From NCBI GenBank assembly GCA_013397435.1, contig VZRG01000534.1, positions 248,001-312,000 on the forward strand: a stretch of DNA of 64,000 nucleotides. Reading direction: 5' to 3'. This DNA comes from Erythrocercus mccallii (lineage: Eukaryota; Chordata; Aves; Passeriformes; Dicruridae). The stretch's first letter is position 1. Every line of letters starts with the position of its first letter. Position numbers and translations under genes: made by a program. Of the stretch, positions 47,301-59,650 are shown piece after piece. The notes beneath the pieces are model-generated. The model made no database searches and had not been told where the DNA came from. It saw only the letters and a list, made by a program, of their open reading frames with translations.

Positions 47301-49999
47301 ACGCCAGGCTGCCATCCAGAAACGTCTTCCCCAAGCTGCTGCTGCTGCTGAGGGCACAGACCTGTGTGTGCTAATGCAGTGCAGAAGAGCCACGAAGCTC
47401 TCATCTGTCAGCCCTAGGTAGGAATTTAAATTAAAACTCATTTAGCTTACCGCTCCCTTTTGATTTATTGGCAGACGTTTCTCACTGTTTGAGCCTTGTT
47501 AAATTTCTAGCAGACACTTCACTGACCAGCTGTTCCTATTAAGTCAAAAGAGTGCTGCAGAGTGGGGTCATTGCCACCTCACTTTTGGCGGCTCTCATAG
47601 ACAGTCCCCACAGAACTCTCTTGGGGAGGGAATTATACCCATTGCTCCATGAGCCACCTTGCTAATGCCAGTGAAGCATTCTAGGTTTTGGGCCTCTGTC
47701 TCTCCCAGTTCGCACATATTTTGTGCTATGAATCAACAAAACATTTCATAAGCTTCCTGTCAACTGATGGGGCAGGATCGTTTTCCACTTCAGGCCTTTC
47801 TCCTTGCCATTCCATCCTGCTTGCTATGACCCACTCAGTCATTTTCAGGTGGCTGCGGAGGCAACGTCTCAGGTCTGCAGTGCAGTTGCAAACATTAGTC
47901 ATTTAGAAGTCAGACTTTGTTTCTGTACTTACAGATCTCGGTGAAGAAACTACAAAGTACTAGTCTTTTACATTCAAAAGAGAATAGTTTTAGCATCCAA
48001 GCACATCTCATACATGCAGTAAAGATGCCAGAGCTTTGAATTCTCCTTATTTATCACAGGAATGCTATTTTACATTTAGATTGTGTCTCCCTACTGAAGG
48101 ATATCAGGATAGCTCATAAACAACATACACACTTTAATAATACATCATGGAAACACAGCATCCTCTGGGGTGGACAGAAAAACCCAAGGAGAACTCAGTG
48201 CATAGCACAGAAAGAAACTTGTCTCAAAGCAGAAAGAGAAGTCACAACGCTTATGCAACACTCTCACAACTATACTGCTGTGGAGAGAAAAAGAAACAAA
48301 CAACACTGTTTTTTAAAGTTTTCATCAAAAAACCACTACATGGTGAGCTCTGTGGAATTCAATTTATTGAGCTCTCAGGATCACAAGTTAGGTCAGCCTT
48401 GCCAGGAATTGATGCAGTTTGTAAGTAATCCAAACTCGAGGTGTCAGAGCACTGTTATATTTCTCTGGTCTCCTGCCTTGCTCTATTGTTTATTCATATG
48501 GCACTGTATAGCTGTGCTTGGGGCAGGAAAGACACTAATTCTGCCCCAGAAGAAGAAATTTGATCTAAAACTGGGAAGGCTTAGGAACTGAGGACCCTCC
48601 TTCCCACTCCAGGTGTGGAGTTAGTAACTAAACCCACATGTTTGTTTAAAAGTGTGTGTGTGTTATTGGTGTTAGGAAGGATCTTTGCTCTTCCAGCTGA
48701 ATTCAGTGTGTTATGTAGGTAACAGTCCAGTGTCGAATCTGGACCAGGACTTCTGGGAAACTGAGTGGATGGCTGAGAACAGTGGAAAAGCTGTTCCTGG
48801 CTTGCATTGGGAAAGGGTCCTTCCACCAAAATAGGTTAGACTGTTCTAATCTTCATTCAACAAAATTCTCTTACCATTTTGTTTTGAGTGAGATATCGGA
48901 AAATTTTGTCGAGCTTACAACAAAACCAGGGCTTTTTCTAGAATGCACTTTCTGCTGTTAGAAATGCTAGGTACATTGAAAGAATAGCTGAGAGCACTTT
49001 GTCTTTCTTTTAACCTGTTGGTTGACAAATGATCCCAATGGATTTTTGCAACTCTCTTACAGGAACCTGTACACAAACATCCATCTGGTAGAGAGAATAG
49101 AGTATTCAAAATCTAAACTCAAAAGATTTAAGACCACAAAATAAAATCCTATCTGCAGTAGGGAAGACATCATCTATCTCTGCCCTATCAGCTGCAGTTA
49201 AGAGTTTGTTCGCTCCTATTAAACTCTTTGCAGATCTGAACTTGTCATCCTCTTTTTAATTCTAGGCAAGTAGCAAATTGTTTAAAAATGTAGAAGCTGT
49301 CCTTATGTGTATGCACGCTTGCTTCTGCCTTCAGCTTTCAAGCATCTGAAGGCATCCATTAGATTAGTTATCATGTTAATAAGTAGATTTTAGAAATGCA
49401 GCATATCCACAGCTCTCATTTGGACAGAAACTCAAGTGATTAGTGGCTTATGTCTAGATGTATCAGGGAACTGACCTCCATCCCTGAAAGTGTAACTTTG
49501 AGCTCATTTTATCTGCCACACAGGGAGAGGGGAAATCTTAGTGCCCTGGCAGCAAGTAAAATTGAAAGCTACGTGCGAGATTAGAGATGGCTCTGTCTGA
49601 TACTGAATTCCTATGCCTGGTGAAGAAAGGTGAGAGTGGTTATTGGAGGAGATGCATTTTTCTGGGGAGGAAAAAAAGAAAAAAGGAAGCAGCTCTTCTG
49701 GATCTTTCTTAAGGTAGCAGAAGATTCTTGTCCCTGTTATTACACATTGCCTGGCCCAGGTTATGGGCGAAGTTGTCCATGTACAATGTGGAGACAGAGA
49801 GGATTATCTGTCAGGTATGGGGAGCTGGGGGCCCTTTGTGTTGGTAAGGGAGGTTCTAGTTTAAAAAATTAGCCATCAAATGGAAGGAATGGTGATTTCC
49901 CTGCTTCACTGTGGAATCAGCCCTTCTTTGCATCCTGTTAAATCTCCTCTGCCAGGGATGACTCATCCCTGAGGTTCATAAAAATACTTCTGAAGAGCT
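44348..49999. other. Intergenic, moderately GC-rich patches
   Basis: No gene is supported. The composition is richer in G and C than the RNGTT introns between about 44.4 and 47.4 kb, but CpG dinucleotides remain sparse, so it is not a CpG island. AT-rich islands at about 47410-47545 and 47920-48130 interrupt it. Minor (CTG)5 and (CA)n runs occur at about 47337 and 46280. Frames such as 46318-46653 (minus) and 47027-47374 (plus) show no recognisable domain. Confidence 0.55.
45517..45545. repeat. Alternating purine-pyrimidine tract (Z-DNA prone)
   Basis: Twenty-nine bases alternate strictly between purine and pyrimidine, including GCGC, a short (GT)n run and GCATGCATG. Such tracts can adopt left-handed Z-DNA under negative supercoiling. 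It is followed about 65 bp later by a G/T-rich run (45601-45650). Confidence 0.75.
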
Positions 50000-50005
50000 G
50001 AGAGG

Positions 50006-50050
50006 TTTTTTCTCTTTTTTTTCCTCTTTTTTTCTTTTTTTTCCTTTTTT
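50006..50050 (+). repeat. Pure polypyrimidine tract, 45 bases
   Basis: The tract consists only of T (mostly) and C, with CTCT and CCTC interruptions. Homopurine-homopyrimidine tracts can form triplex DNA, although this one lacks strong mirror symmetry. No element body that would explain it as a retroposon tail is recognised beside it. Confidence 0.9.
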
Positions 50051-53000
50051 ACTGTTGAAGTGGACTCATAGCACTGAATATATATTTACAAAATTATTCC
50101 CTAAGGATGTTTCAGAATCCTGCTCTTTAATTCCATCATACTTTTAGCATAAATGTAAGAATGTCTGTGACACAGGGGATCCAATGTCAGCAATATGGGT
50201 AAGAAACACACTTGCAAAACCTAAAATTATGATCAATACTTTTGGAGAAAGGACGGGAATTTCATTTTCTGTTGTAGTAACTTAGTAGACATAGGCTTAT
50301 ATAGGTTGCTTGCTTGTTGCCAAAGAGAGGACTGATCAGTTAACCACTGCCTCGTGTACACAAGACAGCTGGGTTGGGAGCATCTCCTTTTTTAATATGG
50401 GGTCCTATTAGGGGGCACCAAAATCCTACAGTGAAAATAATGCCTTTTTCTCTTATGTGAGAAGAGATGCTGCAGGCCAGCATCATGACCACTCTCCCAG
50501 TGGTCGTGGGCTAGTCTGCCTCTTCTGCAAGGTGTTGTTATGTCACATGTGCACCAGGGAGTGGAGAAATTTGCTCTCCGAGCGTTTTCTGTATTGCATT
50601 ACCATCACGACTGTGATATGGGAGCTGAGTGTGAGTTTTGTGTGCAGGATGAGTCACAGCAGGCTCAACCTGCTGCAGATGGGGGTACTCAAAAAGCCCT
50701 GGCCCCCAAGAGGCTCTAAGTGACAGCACAGGTGACGACCTAAAGCAGTTTTCTTCCCTGAGGAAGTGAACAGCAACCAGTCAAGTGGCATCTTGAAATG
50801 AGTCATTGCTGTACTGAGCAGCATCATTATTTTGGGAATTAACTGACGGAAGCATGTGCCCATGTATTTTAAAGGGCCTAACAATAAAATCTACACCATT
50901 ATAGCCAAACTTCACAGAGTTTGGCAGAGATCAGGCAAACTGTGAAGTTTCTATTTGCAAATGCTTTATTGATGTTATTCCAGTGCTTCTACCATTATCT
51001 CTTGCACATTCTCTATCCTTCCCTGCCACACATTTAGAAAATAAATAAGCTCATCAGACACATGTTCCATTTTATGAGAGCAGAGATGTGCACAAGAGCG
51101 CAAATGAATATGAATAGCCCATTTTTGGCATCACCCAAGCTTTGGAGCTAATTTGTATGACTCAGAAACAAATACTGTGCTAAAAGGGCTCCTCCATAAA
51201 AATATGGATGGTGAAAGTAATGGGGAAAGGAGGAAACATTCTTCTCAGAAAATGGCTCTCCCTGAGACAGCTTCCTGAGATGTGTCAAGTTTTGATGTGG
51301 GCCTGGTTTGCATGGCAGCACTTTGGGCTGCTGACAGCTCTCTGCCCAGGGAGCCATGCCACTGCTTCACACTGAATGAAAGTAGAAACAAAACCCTTGT
51401 CTTTGAAGGGAATAAAGATGAAAGAGAATGTATAAAATTCTCCGCAACTGAAAATAAATAATAATAATAAAAAAGCCATACAGAGCTTTAACTTCCTTTC
51501 TGTTTTGGTTTTCTTTTGTTTTTCTTAATGCTTTCCCCATTTCACACTCTCAGTCTTAACTAAGAAGGTGGCCTTGAATACTGCATTTTCACACTTGACA
51601 ATAAAAATTATTAGACTAGTTAGCATTATACATGAACTGGGAATGATTGTAAGCCTAACAAGGCTAGGAACACTCCTAATATTTAGGTTTTTACCTGTGT
51701 CTGCTTTTTAGGATTTTAAATCCTAGCATGTAAGCCATAAGCTTTTCACATTACTACCAAACCATGGGAAATCATCCATGCACCAGGGCTGGTATAAAAT
51801 GGGCACCCAGAAAACTGTCAGTTGTGCTGGACTGTAATTCCAAATACATAAGAGAAAGGAATTTTGGTGCCCCATGCTTTTTGGTAGAAGGGCTGTTAAC
51901 ACTGTGCAGAAGCCCATAGGCATATCTCTAGCCCTGTGGACCCCAGATCCTCCTCACCACCTCCCTAAAATCTAGACAGCTGTGGAGATCAGCTGGTTTT
52001 TGTTAATTCTTGGAGCTCATGGAAGGGTGAACAGAAATGGCATCCGTTTTGGAGAGATGGGAGGTGCTTCTCTGCTGGACTATGAATGCTATTTTGATAG
52101 CAGCACTGGGTTTGCAAGGCTGCCTCTGTCTAGGTGCTGAGCCAGTCTACATGGTATCAGTTTATGCTACCCATTGTATACTAAAAATGACATATGGGAT
52201 GCCCCAAAGAGATCTCAGAGGGATTGTACCTTCACAGGCCATGCCTTCAAATGTTCACTAGTGGCTATTCTGACCTTGTAGCAGAGTAGATCCAAGCGTA
52301 CCAAGCCGAGAGAGCCTTAAGATCCATACTTTGTCAGGCAAATGTAAAATAAGATGTAGAAAAAGTTTCTTTTAAAACTGTCTTTACTAAATCACAACCA
52401 AGTGCTTCTGAAGAGTCTTGGAAAGAAGAGAAGGCTTGAGTACTGCCTGGACTGACTCCGTCCAAGCAAGGAGAGGAGGAAGGTTTTGTGTCAGCTCTTT
52501 CCACAGCACTGGTTGATAATGCTTTCTACTATTGGAAATTAATGAGACAGGGTTAAGAGTTTTATTTAATAAGTCTTTACTCCTTACTTTATTTTGGTGT
52601 GTTTTTTTCCTGGAAAATTAAACTTGAAAGCAGTGTTCCTACAGTGAATAAATACATCATAGGAACCAGAAACTAGAAAGGCTTCATACCTGGTCAGCCT
52701 TTGAAACTCTGCTGCACAAATAAAACAAGCCTTCAAGAGGAATAGTGTGGATTTTGTGCCACACAGAAGGGAGCTGAGAAGTGGGCCTGGGTCTCACTGT
52801 GAACCTGCTGTGCCAAGACCCTGGATGGGGAGGAAGGCACCCACTGATCATCACGGCAGATAGGGAGGAGATGCTGGTCTCAGGGGCATGCTGGTCTCCA
52901 AAGAGCACCAACAGGGACGAAAGGAAGGATCTATCCTCAGATCTTGGGCTGTCAAAAATGGATTTTCAGGACCTGACTGCTAAGCTATTGCTTGGTCTTA

Positions 53001-53324
53001 AGTGGATTCAACCAGAGGCTCTTGAGGATTTAGAGAGCCCTTGCTCCATGGAGGAAAATGCTCACTGCAATTACTCATTGGGTCACTGTGGCCAGAGAGT
53101 GAGTAAAAGGCACAGAGTGATTTTCCTTTAGCAGGCAGCAGGTTTTTGGTGTGCTTTGTTATAAGTCTCTGGTCCCTTTATGAACCCAGGGTTAATTTAG
53201 GAAGGAATTAATCTTTTGCACAGGATTATCTATAGTTGCTTTGAGGAAGGCTTTATAGATCTGCAGATACCTGTGTGCACCTGGTAAAACACTGAAACGT
53301 GCCTGAAGGAAAAAGAGCCCATGT
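50051..53324. other. Intergenic, no gene seen
   Basis: Apart from the hairpin at 50907-50950 nothing can be named. The frames here are short and overlap on opposite strands. A small (AAT)n run sits near 51459-51472. Confidence 0.55.
50907..50950. repeat. Strong imperfect hairpin, 15-bp stem
   Basis: AAACTTCACAGAGTTTG and CAAACTGTGAAGTTT are reverse complements except for a two-base bulge (GA) in the first arm. The loop is GCAGAGATCAGG. The arms are too good for chance at this spacing. No target-site duplication or transposase-type terminal sequence is evident. It could be a small hairpin RNA, a tiny inverted-repeat element remnant, or a chance palindrome. Confidence 0.6.
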
Positions 53325-53725
53325 TTGAGGGAAGATCCACTCCAGACTGCCCCAGATGTCACAGCCCTGCCATGGCACATCCTGGCACAGCCAGCCCTGC
53401 CTCTGCCCAGTCTCTGCCCACCCCCTGGGGGTCCCTCCACCACTCCAAACCCCGTGGCACCCCTTAGGGCCATCAGCCCCTGCCCCATCAGCACTGCAGC
53501 AGGGCCAGTCTCCAGCTCCCCACAGCCCTGCCCTGCTGGCCATGGGCCCTCTGAGCCAAGCCCACCACAAGAGCACATCCCAGCCTGAGAACAGACTCCT
53601 GGTAACCAGTGAACACACTGCAGGTGACATCCCAGGTACAGGGTCCCCAGGCCACTTTCTGTCATCACAGTTCTCCTGCTCTGCTGAAATCTCCCAGGTC
53701 AGGGAAGAAACACCTGGCTAGGTCG
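53325..53725. other. GC-rich, C-rich segment with overlapping frames
   Basis: The plus strand is unusually rich in CCC, CCTG and GCCC, so open frames persist in several registers on both strands (for example 158 codons on the minus strand from 53668 to 53192, and 121 on the plus strand from 53356). The plus-strand translation is Pro/Ser-rich and the minus-strand one is Gly/Trp-rich, both typical by-products of such composition. CpG is rare, so it does not look like a promoter island. No gene is assigned. Confidence 0.5.
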
Positions 53726-56700
53726 GGAATGCCATCATCCATTAAACTTTGAGCAGAAGACTTTTCTCTGAGAGCTGGTTGCTAATGTGAGACAAGTTGT
53801 TAATGAGGTGCAGGCATATACCCTCAGCCAACTATCTTGTACCATTTTGTTTCCTGGAATTAGGTGTGGCATTCACTTCCAGCACCCCTGAAGGCAGTAT
53901 GCTGGGGTTTTGGGTTTAAGCATGCTGGGCTTGAACTAACAAGGCAGCAGCATTGCTACATCTGTTCCATCTGGAGCTATATGATACTGATTCACTTTTA
54001 TTTTCCCCCTACAGCTTCACTCACTGGAGATAAAGGGGCGTAAAGAACATCACTCCTTGTCATTGTGATTGCAGAAAATCCTGGAAATGCAACTGAGAGT
54101 ACATGCACCTTCAAAAATCAGGAACCGAAACAAACAAAACTGTGCAATATTTATTAATAAATTTCATTTAAGTCTTCCTGGTTTCAAACCCCGTTAGATG
54201 ATTTCTCTAGGGGAAGGCAGGAGGAAAGTGAATTTATGACTGTTGAATGTTTGAGCCTGTCAGAATTGTATTGAGTACTACAAAAAAATGGATGGCTAGA
54301 AATAAATTTGGATGTGAATAAGCTGTTTTCTCCACAGGTCTGGTTTACACTGGCAGGGTGTGCTTAACGGTTGACTGAAGAAAAAAAAAATGTGACAGAC
54401 AGGATTGTTTCTTACAAGTTCCTGAGGGAATTTAAACACAAGCTCTGTTCTTCTTCCCTTTAATTCACCCTCTGGTGACCAGCAGAATAATTTAGGTTCA
54501 AGCTTCGGGTTTAGGAGACTTGGTAGAAGGAGAAGGGTTAATTTGTTTACTTGGGGTGGTTTTCTGTTTATTTTGTTTTACTTTTTTAAGCCCTGATGTG
54601 AATTATCTTTTTTGGCAAGTGAATGAGAACAGTTGCATATACTTGGTATTTTCTGTCACATACACTATTATTAGTAAGAAACACATTTCCTTTTGGGGTG
54701 CTAAGGACAAAAATAAGGCTGTTCACATCACCACCCCCATTATTAACTCTGTTAAAGCAATTGTGATGGCATTTAAGAAAACTGGCAAATGCATTTTTCA
54801 GTGGCAAATGTGATGCATTGAACGCTCTTTTCACACAAAGAAGAAAACAGGGGCTTTTAAGCACAGGGAATATAATAGCCAAGTTTGGTAATGATTTCTA
54901 ATATTTTAAAGAGAAAAGAGGGGGAAACTATCTCATTTACTTGTTTCAGTGTGAAGGAAAGGGAACAGCTCTATTATCCAAAATCTGCTCTGGAGATTTC
55001 AGCGCTGCTTGGTGCACATTTTCTCTCCATGTGTAGCCAGATCTGCCTTCAGTGACAACTCATGGGGCTGTGGCTTGGACTTCTTGTGCAATATGGATGA
55101 TATTGTTTCATCATCTAAGCACAAGGACAGGACAAGTCTCTGCAGCACAAAGTTTATCCACTTGTAGGCCAGGATACCTTTTCCAAGAATGAGTCGTATC
55201 ATGATGCCCAGATGCTGTTGAGTTCTTTTCTTTTGTCAGCAGTGCTATCATCAGTCATAACAACATGGTGGGTCATTGGGTCATCTTGCTGAGGACCCAA
55301 GCAATTCAGATCATGGGGTGCTGAAATTTGCTTCCTTTCAAAGTGCTTTGCTCATTTGGCTTTACATTTGGCCCAAATTAGGTTAATTTGAAACTGTTGT
55401 GGTATTTTCCAACTCTACCACACTTTCTTTTCCATTGATACTGATTAAACAGAATTCTTGACTCTCCAGAACATATTTCTTGTGTTCATCCCTCACTACT
55501 TATCACTTACCTACTCGTCTTCATTTGTTGTGAAGAAAATTGGTGGTTCTAAATCCAAGCAGGGGTTTAATGTTGCCCTCAACTTTGAGAGGAATGAAAT
55601 GCAGTGGTGGAAAGTGCTACTGTAACATCCTGATGTACAGGACACTTGTTTGCTTTTTTTTCCTAAACCAAAAATGCCCAAGAAGCTGGTAGTGATAGCA
55701 AGCAAAATGCCTCTTTCTGGCTGATGAGGACAGAAAAGTCATACAGATAAGGCAAAGAGATAGAGAAGTTTATTTTACACTTAGCAATGAAGTATTTTTC
55801 CTGTCTGTTTCAAGGACTTTGGTCTTCATCCACCAGTCTTTATATATATACTAAATAGCATTTAACAAGTGGCTTTTAAAATAGGGCGAACTTTTGCAAG
55901 GGGAGTATTTATAGAAGTAGCTATTTAGTTTGTTAGTAATTTTTGGTATTCATTTTGCTATTGCTGAATATACAGAACAGGATTATTCACCCACATTACC
56001 CAGCTGCTTCTGTTTGATAACACAATAAAGATTGTGAGCTATCTTTGCATGGTAATGACTGCGATGTCATGATTCATGTGATGTCACAGGTATGAAGAAG
56101 TGGGATCTTTGAGAAAGAGTTGTTTTTTGAGACAGAAAATCCCCAATTATAAATGTCTTGCATTACTGGTCAAATGGTAGATTAAAATGCAATTCAATTA
56201 AGGAATATTGCAGAAAATTCATTTTGTGTGATGCACTTGAAAAATGCTTCCTGATATTGGAGTTCACTAAAAACAGTAGTATCTTATTAAAGAAGCTGTG
56301 GTACTTTTCCAACAAATCTTTTCCTATGGTTGAGACTCAGCGATGCCAGAAGTTTATAGAAGAAGGTGATATATTACAGTGCCTAGCAAAGAACGGGTGG
56401 AGTTGGGATTCTTTCATTTAGCTTGCTTGCCAGCTGCACTGGATATGCACTTGCATTTGGAGTTCTCTGATCTCTTCCACTACTGGGACTTACAGAATTG
56501 TAAACTTAACACACATTTGGATAAGATTTTTCTGGTGCTTCTGCTCCGTGGAACTGCAATGAGGCCATGCAAGGGAATGTTCAGAAATGTAGGTTTTAAA
56601 TCAGGTGTACAAACCACTACCACTGGATGCTTCAGTGGGTGTTTTGTGTAGAAGTCCTGTAACATTGTTTGAGTTGCTTTCTCCATCTCAGTGATGGGGA

Positions 56701-59499
56701 AAATCTCTTGAGCTGGACATGTGCATCACGCAGCTGGCTCTGAACTGTGTGCTGGATAATAAGCAAACTTGCTTCTCATTCACTTGCAGCTGAAGACCAG
56801 GACTTTTCACTGCACTGTGACAATGTACATCAGCTCAGCCTCCTTGGTCATCCTCACCTGGCCAGCCTCACCTGGCATTTGAGATCCAGAATAGGGCAGA
56901 GGCTATGCCAAGACGTTGCTGGTGGGCATCTCAACAACTGGCAAAGCAACCTGTTCAGAGGCACACTTCCAAGACATAGCCTTCACCAATGCAGCTGCTG
57001 CCTATTTCAACACCCAACAATTTGGTGTTTTGAGCTGATATTTGAAAGTCTGATTCTTACTTTGGAATTCTGCTGTAATCCTCAAAATCTTCTGTTTGGT
57101 TCTCCCCAGCCTGCTAATATTATCCCAGTCCCATTTTTGCAGGTGACACACGTGTGTTTGATTAACTAGTAATGAGCTTAATGGTCTCCACTGACAGCAA
57201 CATCTACTTTTGTATTTCTCCATTTGGTGGAGCTGCACATGAGCTGCTATACTAGAGAGCATCACTTCATACTAAGGGAAATATGCCGGAGAAAATCGAT
57301 TTTGGATTTATGTTTGGAATATCCACAGATGTCCGCTCAAGTTTTCCATTTTGTAAACTCTGTAGTCAAGCTGAAAATGTAACTGTAGCTGGGATCAGTG
57401 GGCAAACTCATAGATATTTTATCTCTTGGACCAAAGAATATGGACAGGGCAAAAAAATACCAGGAAATTTTTAACAGCAAAATTCAAGTGCACGAATACA
57501 GCTCTTAAAGACTTCCTGGTATTTTTTAACTGAGGATCTTCTCCATTAGCACCATGTCCTCCAGTGCTATGGGTCACCTAACTTGCTCCACCAGGGAGCT
57601 GACTTCCATTACGCTGGCATAAGTGTGAATGCTAATGACTGAGAGGAGGTTGATACCAGAAAAGTATGTCTGGAGATGGCAGCACTTGTTCAATCTGACC
57701 AAGAAAATATCACAAAAAGCAAGAAGAAATTATGGCCTTGCAGAGTCTGTTGAGAACTGGCTGGGACAAGCTGTGATGTGCTTCAGACTCTCAGGCTAAC
57801 CCCATACTGACCAGCTAGAGCTTGAGATGCCAGAGGGAGTCTGCCTCTGGGATACTCTGTGGCTCTGAGTGCTGAACAGACAGCACACAACACCATGGGT
57901 AAGCTGCATGAGGCCAGCTCTTCTGGAATTACAAGGCAGAGAGAAGCACTGGCAGTGTTGAGTTTTCTGGGAAGATGGAAACAGGTAAGTGAGGAAAACA
58001 CAAAGTCAGCTCTAGGTCAACTCTGCAGAGCTAAAAAGAACACAACAGACAGCTTTATTTTTGACAATAGCTGATCCCGAAGATGTTTTTAATAATTTTC
58101 TATCCACTCAGATAGAGAGTTATTGCAAAACTGCTTCAACTATTTGAAAAGTGTTGCAGTGCCCTTGAAATGAGCAGTATGTTTTTAAACTAATGGTGTA
58201 CAGAGAAGGTGAAGGCCTAACATAGTTTGTGATTAATCTAAGGTTTCCCAGTCAATCTTCCAATTTCAGGGAAGATAAAACAGCAGCTTGTTATCCATAA
58301 CAAAAAAACTTGCCCCAAACGCTTAAATTCCAAGAAACTAAGAGTGAGAAAAAAGTACTACTGTGAAAATAATTAACCCTTGACAACAAAACAAAAACTT
58401 CTGGCACAAAGGACAGCTGCCTAGCTCACACTGAAGCTTAGGGCAAATGTTAATACTCCCACAGCTGACTTACAGATTATCTGAAATATCTTATCAGAAA
58501 AGAAAAAAGCAAGTCCCAAACCCAAAGGCCATAAAAACAGATCATGGAGCTCCCTGAAGTACAGAAAAAGCACAATGCATCACTCAGAGCCAGTGACTGA
58601 AAAGAAATATCCAGGAGCTGTAATGACTTTCCTGTCTTGCCAGAACATGCAAGCATCAGAAGTCATGACAACAGAAAGAGCATTTGGATGCCTTCAGTGG
58701 GATTAATTTTTGCTCTACCCTTTATTTTCTCCTTCATATCTGTGAGGGAGGAGAAGTCTCTGGTGAACCTGTTTTCTTTTGCCCGAGTGCCAGAAGCAAA
58801 CCCCAGTATCCTGCATGGTGAAATACAACAGGATGGAGACATCCAGCACATCACTAGAGGGACTGAGCGACATCTCTTTCCCTGGTTGCATACCTGTTAC
58901 ATCCCAATGCCATAGGAGTTGCCTGGATTGATGCTGCTCTTTAGTGGTGCCAGACATTTTTCTGGATGTGACTGTGATTTCCAAACACTGTCACTGCCCA
59001 AGTATGAATGTAAATGATGTCAACAGAGAATGGTGTCAGCTCCTATTTGCACAGAGGTGTTCTTCTTAATAGTGTTGGAGGAGATGCTAAATGAGTTGAC
59101 CTGAAACCAAATGCTATACCAAGAATGTCCCAGACAGCCTGCTGGGAACAAGGACTCAGGCATTACACACAGTGTTACTGGCACAAAGAGGAATTTTCAA
59201 ATGTACTGTCAGAAAAAGGATAAATTTTATTCCCACTGAGGGTTTATCAGACATGGGTGTAAGAGTAAGTTATAAAATGTGAGAAATGTATTGATGTTAA
59301 TAGTTGGAGGTAATATGTATCAAATGTTGAATCCCTTTCAAGGGACACCATTACTGGGGTGGCTGTGGATCAAAACTAGTGAGAAGTGTTTGAGGACATC
59401 TTCCAAGAGATTAAGTGACATTTATCCTACTGCTCACTATTAGATAAAATGTTGAGAAAACCCTGGATTGTCAGTCCAGCAGAAGTTACCTTCAACTTC
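53726..59499. other. Intergenic, no gene seen; possible conserved islands
   Basis: No recognised gene or transposon. The frame at 56747-57169 (140 codons) has no domain I know. AT-rich, repeat-free parts such as 54590-54900 and 55960-56100 might be conserved noncoding elements, and the second is listed as a separate low-confidence candidate. Confidence 0.5.
55960..56100. promoter_or_regulatory. Possible enhancer-like noncoding element
   Basis: A repeat-free, low-CpG stretch contains a run of plausible factor sites: ATTACCCAGCTGCTTC (E-box CAGCTG), GATAACACAATAAAG (GATA core and a Sox/Fox-like ACAATA), and two CRE-like half-palindromes (GATGTCATGA and TGATGTCACA, about 56063-56089). The look is that of vertebrate conserved noncoding DNA in gene deserts, but conservation cannot be seen from one genome, so this is only a pointer. 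Confidence 0.2.
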
Positions 59500-59650
59500 A
59501 GGTGAAAAAAAAGGAATGGAAGGAAGGTGCATTGATCTAGTACTCACTGCTGGGGTAAGAACAGGAGAAATGAGCTCTTCAGAAGAAAAAAACCCAAAAA
59601 ACAAAAGAAACCCTTCCCCCCCCCCCCAACCCCCGCCGCCAAGAAACCCA
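59500..59650 (+). repeat. A/G-rich low-complexity run ending in C12 tract
   Basis: An A-rich stretch (AAAAAAACCCAAAAAACAAAAGAAACCC) leads into twelve consecutive C at 59616-59627, then AA, CCCCC, GCCGCC. The minus strand therefore has long G runs that could form a G-quadruplex, and the plus strand could form an i-motif. The surrounding 65-codon frame ending in prolines is a by-product. Confidence 0.8.

Noticed and set aside
53192..53668. 158-codon minus-strand frame, Gly/Trp-rich
   Set aside because: It overlaps long frames on the other strand in a C-rich segment. No domain, no splice signals and no CpG island support a gene.
56747..57169. 140-codon plus-strand frame
   Set aside because: The composition is unremarkable, I recognise no domain, and no regulatory context is visible.
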